This document shows positions 12,151 through 23,505 of a stretch of DNA of 42,074 bases, piece by piece. A program made the translations under genes and the position numbers. Location: the NCBI GenBank assembly GCA_001465935.1, contig LNKV01000078.1, forward strand, positions 1 through 42,074, read 5' to 3'. The notes below the pieces were generated by a model. It had not been told where the DNA came from. It saw only the letters and a program-made list of their open reading frames with translations, and did not search any database. Source of the stretch: Clarireedia homoeocarpa (lineage: Eukaryota; Ascomycota; Leotiomycetes; Helotiales; Rutstroemiaceae). Numbering within the stretch: position 1 is the first letter of the stretch; every line of letters starts with the position of its first letter.

Positions 12151-15100
12151 TATAATCTTTTATTTAATTAAAAAAATATAAATATAATATAATAAAGTTA
12201 AATATCTTAATTAAAAAACTTTTAAATATTTAATAAATAAAGTAAAAAATATAAAAATTAAAAAGATTTTTAAAATTAATTATAAATATTATATTAAAAT
12301 ATATATTAAATAAATTATTAATTATTATTTAAAGAATTAATAACTATTATAATTATTTTATAAAATTATATAAAATCTTTTCGACTTTTTAATATTATTT
12401 AATAGTTATTTATAATTATTATTAATTAAAAAGTTATATAATAATAAAATTTTTAAAATCTTATTTATTAATAAAACTTATTATAAAATATTTTAAATAA
12501 TTACTAATTTTAAAATATAAATAAAATAATAATATTACTTATTAATTTATATTATTAAATAAAATAATATAATAAAATATATAAATTAAAAGATTATTAT
12601 TAAAATAATAAAAATATAAACTTAAATAAGTTTTTTTATAAATTTATAATTTATTTATATAATATTAATTAATTATAATAAAAGTAAAATATTTAATATT
12701 TTATTTAAATAATATTTTTTTAATATAATTTAATATTAATAATATTGATTATTATTAACTTAGATTTAAATTAAAATAATATTTATTATTTTAATTATTA
12801 TATATATATTTTTAATAAAAAATAATATAAAATAAATTTAAAAATATATTTTAAATATTTAATAAATTATATATTTAATATATTAATTTATAAAATATAA
12901 ATTTTAAAATTTAATTAGATTATTATTATTTAAAATATCTATTTGAATAAAAATATTATTTATTTTAAAATTATTAAAAAATAGAAATTAGTTTTAAAAG
13001 AATTATTAAATAATTTTATATAAGTTTTTAATATATATATTATTAAAAATCTAAATAAATTAATATTAAAAAATAATAATATTATTAATTTTAATATATT
13101 TATTAAAAAGATTATTTTAAAAAATATTAATAAATAAAATTATTAAAAATAAATTTTAAAAATAAAGAAATTTAATAATAATATTTATTTTAAAAATAAT
13201 AATTTATATTTAAATAATAATAAAGATGATTTAAATATATAATAATTTAAAAATTAATTTAAAAATTAAAAATAAATTAAAATTTTAATTATATTAAATT
13301 AAATTTAAAATATAAAAATAATAAATTTTATTAAAATTAAATAAAATTTTAAAAAAAATTAAAATAAAGAACTTAAAATTAAATATTTTTATTTTTTTAA
13401 ATTTATTAATAATTAAAAAAATTATATAATTTAATAATAAAAAAATTTTTAAATATACTAATATAATTAATATATTTTATAAAGAATATAAAGAAAATTT
13501 AAATAAAAAAATTTAAATATTTATTTTTTTAAATTAAAAATAAATATATAATTTTATATATATTTTATATAAAAGTAATTAAATATATAAAAAGAATTAG
13601 ATTAAATTTTTTTTAAAAATTAAATAATAATTAAATTATTATTTAAAAGATTAAATTATATTATTAAAATTTTAATAAAAAAAATAAATAAATCTAATAA
13701 AATTAAATAAAATATAAATTTATTTACTTTTTAATTATCTAATTAAATTATTAAAATAATTTATTAAAAGATTTAATAATTTCTATAGTATATTCTAATT
13801 TAATTAAATATAAATAAAAATAAAAAATAAAGAAATTTTATAATATTTTATAATATAATAATTATTATTATTATAAATAAATTTAAAGTATTTATAATAA
13901 AAGTATTAAAAAATAAATTAGAAAAAGATAATATTAATAATAATATAATAAAAGAAAATAAAATTAAACTAGATTTTTTTTATTTTTTTAAGAAAATTAA
14001 TATTTATTTTTATATAATTTTTAAATTTTAAATTATTTATTAAATAATTTTTTTTATTTAAAATATAATTTTTTTATTTTCTTATTATTAATATTTAAAT
14101 ATTTCTTTATAATTTATTAATAAATTTTTAAAATTTTTTATATTTATAATATATTTATTTTTAATTTATATACTTTTTATTAAAATATTATTTTTTTATT
14201 TTTTCTATTTATTATTATAATTAATATAATATTTTTATTTTTATATTTTAATTATTAGATTATTATTAATTTAAAATTTCTTTTTTTTATATTTTAAATT
14301 ATAATATTTTTTTGAAAATTTCTAAATTTATTTAAAATAATTTAATAATAATATATTTTTTTATTAATATTTTAATTTTAATTTTAATTATTAATAATTC
14401 TTTTTAAAATATTATTTTTATATAATAAAATAAAAAAAAGAATAATATTAATAAAAGATTATAAATATTTTATAATAAACAATATTTTTTTAATTTTAAT
14501 TTTATTAATATTAGTTTTAATTTAAATAATAATTATAATTAAAAAATTTATATAATATAAAAGATTTAATAAAGAAATTATTAATTAAATAAATTATAAA
14601 TTTTAATTTCTTTTAATAAATAAATATATTTAAATATATAATTTTTTAAAAAAATTAAAAATAATAAATACTTTTTAATTATTTATAAAAAAATTAAATA
14701 TTTATTTATAATTATTATAATAAACTCGTTATATTTTTATAATTTAAAGTTTAATTTAAAAAATATTATTTAATATATAAAATTATTTTTATATAATTTT
14801 TATAATTTTTTAATTATATTAAAAATTTATATATTAAATTTATTTATTAGATATTAAATCTTTAATTATATATATAATTTATTTTTCTTTAATTTTTTAA
14901 ATAATATTATTATTATATTAAAAATCTTTTAATTATATAAAAATAATAAAAAGATATTAAATTTATATATTAAAGTAATTAAATAAAACATTAATTTATA
15001 TTTAATAATAATTAAATATAAAATTCTATATATTAAAAAATATATTTTATTTATACAAATCTTTATTTTTATTATATTAATTATTTTAATTATTTTAATA

Positions 15101-15599
15101 ATTTTAAATTATTAATTTTATTAACTTTATTAAATAATATTTAATTTTTAATATAAAGTTTTATTATAATTAATTAATTTAATTTCTAAATTTAAAGTTT
15201 TTATTATTATATATTATTATATTATAATATATTTTTTAAATAAATATTATTTTAATATTTTATTAAAATTCTTTCTTTTTATTATATTAATATATTATTT
15301 TTTATATATAATTATAATTAAAAAAAATATAATTATAATTATATTTTATAATCTTAATTTTAAAGTTATAATATTTTATTTTATAATAATTATTTTTTTA
15401 AATTTAAAGACTTTTAATTATTATATAACTTGATTTATATTATTAATATTATTTTTTAAATTAAATAATTTCTTATTTAATTATATTTTATAAAATCTTT
15501 ATATATTTCTATTATTTTTATATAATTAAAAGATTAATAATATAATATTTATTTTTATCTCTATTCTTTTATAATATAAAAGATTATAGAATAAATCTA

Positions 15600-16936
15600 T
15601 ATATCTCTAATAGCGATCTTTAAGCGTCTGACCGCCCGGTAGAAAAAACTGGAGCCCGAGCAAGATCATATAATGTTAATAGTTACGCTTTGCGGGCTAG
15701 CCGCATAATCATATGATATAGACAGTTACGCTTTAGAGACTAGCGCGCGACTACAAGAGGGGAAGAGGGCGGGTCCACCGGCGACGACGGCGAGGTCGAG
15801 CGGCGGGCGACGAGCCGGAGAGAGAGGCGACGAGGGGGTTAGCAACTACGGTACCGCGGCCCCGAGGAGTTGCGAGCGCCTACAAAGGGGAGATCAAGGT
15901 GCGCGGCGCAAACCGACCCGCTGCGGGCAACCGGCCTTTTGCACGAGTGACCTTTGGTCATCACTACTTTGAATTCCGTGGGTGCTCTTGTGGTAATCCT
16001 TAGCGTTGCGATATCACTTGCAATAGCCAAATCCACCATACTTGGACGATTTTGACAATGTAAATTAGGTAAACTGGTCCCTAGGGCGTCTATAATAATG
16101 ATACGTAGCTCGGCAAAGTGCTGTCGTTGTTCGTTGATATATATACTAGTAAAACAAAAATAGAGACAAACTTTTTTCGCTAGTATAGGTCACGTTGTTC
16201 AGCTCTGCTCAAGAAATACTTATGAAGTAGTAGTACTGTCTAGTGTCTCGTTATAATCTTATAGTGAATACGGTACACTCGGTATACTATTCGCCTTAGT
16301 TTTCTGGACTTATATAGAATGATTCTTTTCTGTGTATTCTAAATGATTTTTTCGTTAATACGTAATGGTAGTCTCTTTATGGTTCTAGACTCTATAGTCT
16401 GAAATGACTCTAAAATAATAACCCAATTAACAGAATACTCTTAAAATCTTCAAAATACACAGATTATAAACCCCAAGCTAGATAAATAGAAGACTCTAAT
16501 ATCCTCGGTCTCTATCCTCTTTCATCTATTCATACACCAAAACGAGACGAAACTATATATTGATAGGTTATCTATATAGCCAATAGGATCTTAACAGGCA
16601 ACCTATAGGTGGATACTGGTGACCTGATCAGAGGCAATTGAATCAGTTATTGTGGGTTTATCCACTAAACCTTGATATAAATCACGTCTCAAAGGAGGTG
16701 ATTATGCTTGGTATAGGTTGGATTGATTCTTCTAAGTAGTGGGCGAGGATAGGCTATTATATAGACCTTATCCTCCTGTACTAATTACCTATCTAAACCC
16801 ATTCCTATAGCTACAGCTGTAGAACCAGCTATAGAACCTCTTGTACAGGAATATCCTTCCGTATTCAAGCGAATCTTTATTGCAACAATTATGAATATCA
16901 GTGCTGATGAACTTGCGTCAAACCTTTCTCGACTTC
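15600..16936. other. Non-coding island edge with GC-rich patch
   Basis: GC content jumps at 15600. 15600-15960 is GC-rich with a short-period CGG/GAG-type low-complexity patch at 15770-15840, and 15665-15750 holds a 43-bp imperfect tandem pair. From 16000 to 16936 the composition is ordinary. I find no convincing gene: the longest open stretches (about 66-72 codons) overlap each other on both strands and have no recognisable motif. The segment probably includes the 3' flank of the esterase gene and decayed sequence. Confidence 0.6.
15665..15750. repeat. Two-copy 43-bp tandem repeat
   Basis: The unit begins atcatat and contains agttacgcttt followed by gactagc/ggctagc. Copies start at 15665 and 15708. 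Differences are partly transitions. Confidence 0.6.
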
Positions 16937-18289
16937 TCACTCGCGGGTGGTGTTTCGATTGAACGGTCGCTCCTTCCAGAGACCAAACCTGCCAAAGGTC
17001 CAAAGAATATCTTGCCAGGTGTTGAAGAAGTGACTTCCGTACGGCACCACTCTGCTGATATAGCCAATACCAATTTCATCGAATGCGGCCTGTAATTTTC
17101 TGCAGTCGTCAAACGCGATGTCGTAAAGACCGAAGCCGACTAAGATACCTCTACTTGCGAGAGATGGATTTGCCTCTACCATACTTGCATTTATGTACAA
17201 AGATGTAGGTGCATTAGGTAACAATACTCCAGACATGATATTGAAATAGCCAAAGTAATCTGTAGCGTTGATGTACATCTCATAAGTCAAGGCGCCACCC
17301 AGCGAGAGACCTGCGAAGGCGCGACGCGATGGATCACCACCAACAGGGTAGTTTGCCTCGATATAAGGGAACAAGTACTGCATGTACTTTTCGCGGATAG
17401 TAATGAAGCTGGGGGTTGCGGAACTGGGAGACCCTGGCGTGCTGCCATTCACGAGATAATAGAAGGTGGGCATAACGACAACAGTCGGTTCAATATAGCC
17501 CTCGATGATAAGACGGTCCATGATATTACCCATCTTGGCATTGTTAGGCCAGGCTCCCGCATTCTCGCCTCCGCCGTGGGATAGGTAGAGGATAGGGTAT
17601 CGGTGGTTGTCCGTATAGTTATAACCGTTGGGGAGATAGATGGCGAAGTCGTGAATATCTGTCTTAGGGACTATAGATTCGGGAGATGGATAAGTCTCAG
17701 CAATGATCTTTCCACGATACTTCTCAGCCACAGGCAGGGCGAAATCAAAATTAAGATCTAGTTCATCGGTGTACTGGAATATGCTGTCATAAGGGACTTG
17801 GACAACAGAGTAAAGTACAGTATTTCCTGCTGTCTCAAAGGGCTTGTTATCCGGATCGACAATGTACTTTCCGTTGGCGGTAGTACAGTTCGGGCCGTAC
17901 TCGCAATCGAGCAGAAAAGCGTATGTGTAAGTGCCGGAAGGCAATGGCAGCGTCAAGGAAAAGGTTCCGTTGCCGTGGCTAGTCATAGGGAACCCGGACC
18001 AGTTACCACCTGGACCATAGTCGCCAAGTATATCGATCTGTACTGGGAAGTCGCCCGGTTTATATTCATAGGGAGTGTAGGCTTCACTGTACTGAGTGGT
18101 CGTGTGGTACTTGTCGGTAAACGGCTTCAATTTGCCGCCAATAAGTACGGAGCTGACAGATACATTGGTGTAGGAAAAATCGACCTCATAACCTGTAGGG
18201 CCTCTATATGTCTTTCGCACAACGACGGATGACGTGGCTAGGTTACTAAGGAGCAGGAAAGAGCCAACAAAACGTGTAAAAGAAGACAT
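16937..18289 (-). CDS. Secreted esterase D/Fes-type alpha-beta hydrolase
   Basis: A single-exon gene of 450 codons. Residues 1-20 form a hydrophobic signal peptide, so the product is probably secreted; several N-x-S/T sequons fit this. Residues 45-165 resemble the immunoglobulin/CBM48-like N-domain that precedes the hydrolase domain in enterochelin-esterase-type proteins. The hydrolase domain (about 205-440) belongs to the putative esterase family (PF00756). It shows an oxyanion-region motif HGGGENAGAW (238-247) and the nucleophile elbow GLSLGG (327-332, Ser329). The likely acid is Asp390 or Asp395 and the likely base is His420 in the GSHFFNTW motif. Family members cleave carboxylic esters such as feruloyl or acetyl esters or siderophore lactones; the substrate here cannot be told. 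The length is normal and the frame is intact, although AT-rich blocks flank the gene on both sides. Confidence 0.85.
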   Translation of the reverse strand: MSSFTRFVGSFLLLSNLATSSVVVRKTYRGPTGYEVDFSYTNVSVSSVLIGGKLKPFTDKYHTTTQYSEAYTPYEYKPGDFPVQIDILGDYGPGGNWSGFPMTSHGNGTFSLTLPLPSGTYTYAFLLDCEYGPNCTTANGKYIVDPDNKPFETAGNTVLYSVVQVPYDSIFQYTDELDLNFDFALPVAEKYRGKIIAETYPSPESIVPKTDIHDFAIYLPNGYNYTDNHRYPILYLSHGGGENAGAWPNNAKMGNIMDRLIIEGYIEPTVVVMPTFYYLVNGSTPGSPSSATPSFITIREKYMQYLFPYIEANYPVGGDPSRRAFAGLSLGGALTYEMYINATDYFGYFNIMSGVLLPNAPTSLYINASMVEANPSLASRGILVGFGLYDIAFDDCRKLQAAFDEIGIGYISRVVPYGSHFFNTWQDILWTFGRFGLWKERPFNRNTTRE

Positions 18290-18640
18290 ATCGAGAGTTA
18301 CAAAAACCAGAATCTCATCACCAATTCACCGTGTACTAGATATATATTCAAGGCTGCATTGGCTTCAAGCTGTGAGGGGTAAGGCATATCGGTCGCAAAG
18401 GTCTGTCCGACATGTCGTCACACCTCGACCCAATGAGGAGCCTTCAAACCGTTGTGTATCTCAGTGTCTGCCTTCCTAAGCTCCACGCCCTGAATAGTAT
18501 GTATGTACATACCGATGTCTTGATACTGCACGATGTAGAGCTCCGATAGGTTAGTTCTTACCCAATGACTGCGTTAGACCTCTTTTAGACTAGATCCAGA
18601 TCTACCTCGCTTCTATTTGATATTATAGAGTATTGTTATA
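18290..18640. other. 5' flank of the esterase gene
   Basis: About 350 bp of ordinary composition upstream of the minus-strand esterase start, ending at the next AT block. The sequence gatatatattc near 18338-18348 could serve as a TATA-like element for the minus strand, but this is weak. No other gene is seen. Confidence 0.4.
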
Positions 18641-19265
18641 AATAATATAGTTTGATTTAATATCTATAACTTTTATTCTCTCTAATCTCTCTTAAATCTT
18701 CTCTCGAGAAATATAATATATAATATCTAAATAAATTTATTTAGAAATATTATTTAATTATAGAAATTATAAAATAATATTTTAAAAGAAATAAAAATAA
18801 AATAAAGAATTATTATAATTTATTTTTAATAAATCTTAATAATAAATTTAAATATTAATATTAAAGTTAATAAATATTTAAATAAATATTTAAATAAATA
18901 TTTAAATAAATAATAAATAAATATTTAAATAAATAGTAAATAAATAATAAAATATATTTTATTTATATAAATTTTTATTATTAAAAAATTAAAAAATATT
19001 TAAAAACTTATTTATTTTATTAAATTATATAATCTTTATTATAAAATTCTATTATAATTAAATTATTTCTTTAAATTTATAATAATTATATTTAATAATA
19101 TTTAAAAATTATTATTAAAATTATTTTTATTTTTCTTATAAATAATATTAAATTAGAATTATAAATATAATTATAATCTAAAGTTCGAATTAAATTTAAT
19201 ATAAAGTTATTAAAATAATAGATTACTAACTCTCGATTTAAATTGTTTTTAAATTTTAAAAGTAT
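18640..19265. repeat. RIP-degraded AT-rich block 2
   Basis: A short AT-rich block with no open frame. It contains a 12-bp tandem array built on aaatatttaaat around 18871-18940. The origin of the block is unrecognised. Confidence 0.8.
18871..18940. repeat. Short tandem array, 12-bp unit
   Basis: Successive near-identical units of aaatatttaaat, clean at the start and imperfect after about 18908. Probably replication slippage inside AT-rich sequence. Confidence 0.7.
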
Positions 19266-19880
19266 TTTATATAAAATACAAATACTCTAAGTAAACCGTG
19301 AGGCTTTCTTATACAACTATCGGATTGAGAAAATTACGCCCGAAGGCAATATAGAAGCGCTGCAAACTTAACAAAGTTAGCTACTATATTGGAATATAAA
19401 GTAGTGAGACTGACCGAAAAAGTATAATACTGTATAAAGCCACATTTCATATACTGCCGAAGCAGTTGGATTCCAGTCTCTATCTGTATTTTATTAGCTT
19501 ACACAACCGGTAAATTGCACCCAATCATAAAGAGAAAACACATCAGCCTGAAGTAATTGAATGTAGTAGGCCGCCTCTAGATAGTTCGATATTAACTATA
19601 CACCAATAATATCCAAGCCTGAGTCAGGATGTTCTATAATATAGATTGTGCACAAGTACTAAAGAAGAATTTCTTGAGCCTTCTTATTCGCCAGATTAGT
19701 ACAGGCGGTGCAGAGTGTACACTACTACAGATTAATACACACAGCTTTAGGGAGCTTCTTGATCATGCGATATACCGTACGACCACACCAAATCAATTAT
19801 ATTAATAATCTGTGCCGTGTCGTTCCATTCTTTTCAGTATACTAACGTGTTATATATAACTATATAACCGTACTATCGGT
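19265..19880. other. Non-coding island between AT blocks
   Basis: About 600 bp of near-normal composition with no open frame of note and no recognised motif on either strand. It may be a decayed gene or an old flank left between transposon insertions. Confidence 0.5.
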
Positions 19881-20940
19881 GATTTATTAAATAAGTATTA
19901 ATAAATTAAGTAGAGCTAATATTGATTCTTTTAAAAAATAATCTCGAAAAATTTTATAAGAATTATTAAAATCTAGAAAAGATATTTAATATATAATAAA
20001 GAGAATAAAAGAATTTATAAATAAATATAAAGAATAAAAAATAAAGAATATTTTATATTAAATTTAGTATTTAAAATTAATATTCTAATTAAAAAATAAT
20101 TAAATATAATAATATATTTTAAAAAAATTAAAAAAATTTTTAAGTTAATAATTAAAAAATTAAAAAGTTTATATTATAAAAAAGATTATTTAATTATATA
20201 TATATATATAATTAGTTTATATAAATTAATTTTTATCTTTATATTATTAATATTTATAATAAATATTAATAATATTATTAAGAATCGATAATTTATAAAT
20301 ATATATTAAAACTATTATTTATATTTTTTTATTAATTATAAAATTTTATAAAATCTTTCTTTTAATTAAATTTTTAATAACTTTTATAAATAAAATTAAA
20401 ATTTTTAAAAAAAAGTTAATTAATTATAATTTTATAATTTTATATATATTTAATTATTATTAAATTATAATATAAATAAAATAAAATATTAATTAGTTTA
20501 TTTAAATAAAAAATTAAATAAATTAATTAACTATTTTAATATTATAATTTAAAGATTTAAAATTTAAAAAATATTTATTTATAATTAATAATTATTATTT
20601 AATTTAAAAAAAATAAAATAAATTTATTTATTTTTTTATATTTTATATTAAAAATTAATTTAAAATATAAATTATATATTTTAAATTCTTTTTATAAATA
20701 ATTCTTTTTATTATTTTAAACTTTTCTTATTAATAATTTTTTTTCGAATTTTTAAATAATTTTTTTTAATTTTTGAAAATATATTCTTTTTTTATAATTT
20801 ATATATAAAATTTTAGTTTTCTTTTTAATAATAAAAATAAATTAATAAAATAAAGATTAAAATTTTTTAAATTATATATTAATTTTTATAATTTTATTAT
20901 AATAATATATTATAATAATAATTAAATATAAAGTTTAATT

Positions 20941-21066
20941 AATATAATGATTCTGATTAAATTATCACGATACTATATAAGAATATAACCTTTATAGGGG
21001 TGAGTCAGATATCAAGTATATAAGTATATATTAGTATATATATAATCAAGTATATAATCTCTTCCT
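20941..21066 (+). repeat. Gypsy LTR copy, truncated at an assembly gap
   Basis: Matches the first about 125 bp of the LTR at 8693-8910 (ttctgattaaattatcacga, then tagtatatat, then ataatctcttcct). It keeps more G and C than the other copies (ataggggtgagtcagatatc), so it is the least RIP-mutated copy here. The N gap hides its end and anything inserted next to it. Confidence 0.8.
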
Positions 21067-21138
21067 NNNNNNNNNNNNNNNNNNNNNNNNNNNNNNNNNN
21101 NNNNNNNNNNNNNNNNNNNNNNNNNNNNNNNNNNNNNN
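21067..21138. other. Assembly gap (72 N)
   Basis: A run of 72 undetermined bases, interrupting the gypsy LTR copy. The repeat family probably caused the gap. Confidence 0.99.
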
Positions 21139-21612
21139 TTTATAAATTATATAAATTTTATATAAAATATCTTTTTTATTTAAAAAAAATAAAAATAAAT
21201 TATTAATACTTATAATTATTATATTAATATCTTTAAAAAGAATTTATTAATAAAAATATTAATATATAAAATAATATATATAATAAAAAAAGTAATAATA
21301 AAATATAAAAAAAAGAATATATTAAATATAATAAAATAAAAAAATATTTATATATAAAAGTATTATTAAGTATAATAAATATATAAATAAGTATAATTAT
21401 ATAAATTATTTTTTTAAAAGTTATATAAACCGTGTTTTTTTATATAAATAGTCCGGGCTTATATTAATTTAATATAGATAAAATTAAAAGTAACTTTTAG
21501 AATAAAGGTCACGTGTACAAGCCAGAATATTATAGGTAGCAGGTTACTAATTAGACTTTCTCTTTCTCAAGTTATATTATTCTATTATAAATAGATAACA
21601 GCAGCTTCGCAT

Positions 21613-22280
21613 CTAGCTATCTGAGTGCTTCTCCAATATAGCCAAAGTCTTCTGTGCGAACTTCTTCACCTCATCCAGGTCGGAGATCTGACCAGAGCCC
21701 GACATTTGTTCCGCCATGTCAGGAGGTGCATAATTGTCCATAACAGCGAAAAGGTCCATCAACGTCTTCTCGGATCCCTCAGGGTAACGCTCACTTGCAT
21801 GCTCTTTGTAAGTATCCAAGAATTTTTGAGCCAGCCTGTCAACACTCTCATGGTCCTTCGCTACGAGAATCTCCTCCAGGATGTCACCGAATATAACCAG
21901 AGCACCTCCGCCGAGAGCGTATGGCGGATTGTTGGCATGATTGAATTGGGCAGGGCTCAAATTCCATCCTGACCAGATCTGGTAGCCAGGACGGTAGATG
22001 ATTGCACATTTATATGGCGCATTCTGCTCAATCACTAGCCATGCAGGGTTCTGACGGTAAGTGCCCGCGTGAACCTGATCAGTTAGTACAACATGAGTCA
22101 GAGGAGAGAAACTCGTACAGTTTGGATATTTGCTATGAAATTGCGTAGTGTCTGTGTAAACTGGTCTCTGGTCGTGTTGTTCCAGTTCTGGCCTGCATAA
22201 CCCCAATCTGCCTTGTGACGAGTGAACATATGCTGCAGATTTGGAGTAGGGTATGTAACGCTATTCGGATTGAAAGCCAT
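21613..22280 (-). CDS. Colicin D-like tRNase domain fused to immunity-like domain
   Basis: Gene model complement(join(21613..22074,22119..22280)), 207 residues. The 44-nt intron (22075-22118) has donor GTACGA, a perfect TACTAAC branch site and a CAG acceptor, so two frames that otherwise look broken join in phase 0. Residues about 12-111 resemble the C-terminal nuclease domain of colicin D (PF11429), which cuts the anticodon loop of tRNA-Arg: RHKADWG (21-27, His22), GTYR (58-61), SGWNLSPAQ (89-97) and a terminal GGG. His22 to Ser89/Trp91 spacing is 67/69, close to the His611-Ser677/Trp679 spacing I recall for colicin D. One of the two lysines expected before the histidine is replaced. Residues about 112-207 are helical and acidic, with LFAVMDNYAPPD (162-173) and a following I-x-x-x-x-E-V helix, resembling the colicin D immunity family. 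There is no signal peptide, so it is probably intracellular. The gene model is solid; the domain calls are my recognition, not a search. Confidence 0.65.
22075..22118 (-). other. Intron in the colicin D-like gene
   Basis: 44 nt on the minus strand, from GTACGA to CAG, with TACTAAC ending about 8 nt before the acceptor. Without removal the first frame stops at 22098. It lies between codons 54 and 55, inside the nuclease-like domain, which shows the gene is adapted to eukaryotic expression. Confidence 0.85.
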
Positions 22281-23505
22281 GGTCTGTTAGAGAAATGGGA
22301 TATAGGAAAGAAATATCAGAAGTTTTGGCAAGCTTGACAATTGCTTCTCTATTAAACAGTGAAAGATGATCACTTTTGTTCTATTTGACAAGCACGATCG
22401 TCCTTTTATCTGTGAACGGGTTTTCAGGACCCCGCAACCCTCAGTATAATCTAGCGAAATAGAACACTGCAGCTAGCTGTATCGTCTCGCTTGCGGGTGG
22501 TAAGCTGTACTGTATACGACTACCTTTATGCAACCTGTCCGCCACTGCAGCTGAAGAAATACTGCAATCTTGCAAGAAATGTGGCGTAGGCCAACTTCAG
22601 CTGAGATGGAGAAATCTTCGTTATTCAATGCTATTCTGGTTAGACGATTTCTAGCATAGCTCGTTGTTCGTCTCCTGGGCAAATCAGTCTGTCGATTCAT
22701 GTGGGGCCTATTTTCCAGGTGGTGTGCACGCGTTCTGCTTACGACGTGGCTTTGTCAATCTTCAGCTGGTATAGAGGCTGATACTGAACCCTGGTCAATA
22801 CCACTTTCGACGATCATACATCTCTATACTACCAGAACGGTAAAGACTTCCTGCTCGTGATTTCCAAAGAGGAAACATACCCTATATACTTTAGTAGCTG
22901 GCCGAATAAACCCAAACACTGGGTCCTATATTATTTCTAGTACTTAATACTATTTGGGTGTAAGATACCAGAAAGCAAGGTTGATTTGGGGTATAAAAGC
23001 TATATATTTGCTCATAATGCTACTGTATTTAGCAAGGTGCTAGAAGGTTCCTGGACCCAGTGTTTGGATTTATTTGGCCTGTAACGAAGTACGATAGAAG
23101 GGTCGGCGAGATAAATATACAATAGCTGAGGGCCGTGCAGTATTTTGTTATAACCAAGTCACGTGTAGAATAAGGGCCTTAGGCTCAGAAGGTAGCCACC
23201 TGCAAAAATGAACAGTTGAATTTAACAGCTAATGCACCCTTCAACAATACCTATACAAGCGCGGAACAAGTTCTGAACATTTCATTTACTAAGATTTATA
23301 AATCTTCGAAGTGTACACTTATCTATATTATATTCTTTACGTATCTTAAGAACGACCCTAGATATTCATAGTAAACATACTTGTCACAGCGGACTACAGC
23401 AACACTGTATTCTCGAAGAAGTGTTATTTGGTTTATGTAAAGAACAAAGCGATTTCTTAAAGGAATTAATAAGGAACTCCAAATAAAGACAGCTTTGTAT
23501 GAAAT
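22281..23505. other. Divergent intergenic region with a MITE-like element
   Basis: About 1.2 kb between two divergent genes. It holds an inverted-repeat element at 22900-23079 and must contain both promoters. A minus-strand frame at 22473-22700 (75 codons) has no recognisable feature and is probably chance. No other structure is seen. Confidence 0.5.
22900..23079. mobile_element. MITE-like inverted-repeat element
   Basis: 180 bp bounded by 27-bp terminal inverted repeats: 22900-22926 begins ggccgaataaacccaaacac and 23053-23079 is its reverse complement with two mismatches, both transitions. Weaker symmetry continues inward (ttctagtac against ttctagcac). It has no coding capacity. No clear target-site duplication flanks it, so the superfamily is unknown. 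The size and fold-back form fit a non-autonomous DNA transposon. Confidence 0.7.

Larger units (their letters stand above)
1..15600. repeat. RIP-degraded AT-rich block 1
   Basis: This is a very AT-rich stretch with TpA-rich composition, few C or G bases and stop codons in every frame; no frame of 60 codons or more stays open. Recognisable transposon relics occupy about 1-10446 and are annotated separately. The part from 10450 to 15600 is even more AT-rich; apart from the family shared with the right end of the window (10848-12150), I recognise nothing in it. C-to-T loss on both strands with preserved repeat structure fits repeat-induced point mutation followed by decay. The boundary at about 15600 is abrupt, with GC rising within tens of bases. 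Confidence 0.9.
19880..21490. repeat. RIP-degraded AT-rich block 3
   Basis: An AT-rich stretch without open frames. It contains one gypsy LTR copy (20941-21066) ending at an N gap. The remainder is unrecognised. It ends about 120 bp short of the stop codon of the colicin D-like gene. Confidence 0.85.

Noticed and set aside
15839..16039. 66-codon minus-strand frame in the GC-rich patch
   Set aside because: It spans low-complexity GC-rich sequence that opens frames by chance, with no recognisable protein features.
18871..18940. Possible CRISPR-like or centromeric repeat array
   Set aside because: Units are adjacent 12-bp A/T repeats without unique spacers; slippage in AT-rich sequence explains them.
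21613..22280. Frameshifted pseudogene interpretation of the colicin D-like locus
   Set aside because: A canonical donor, TACTAAC branch site and acceptor join the two frames exactly in phase, so a spliced gene is more likely than a broken one.
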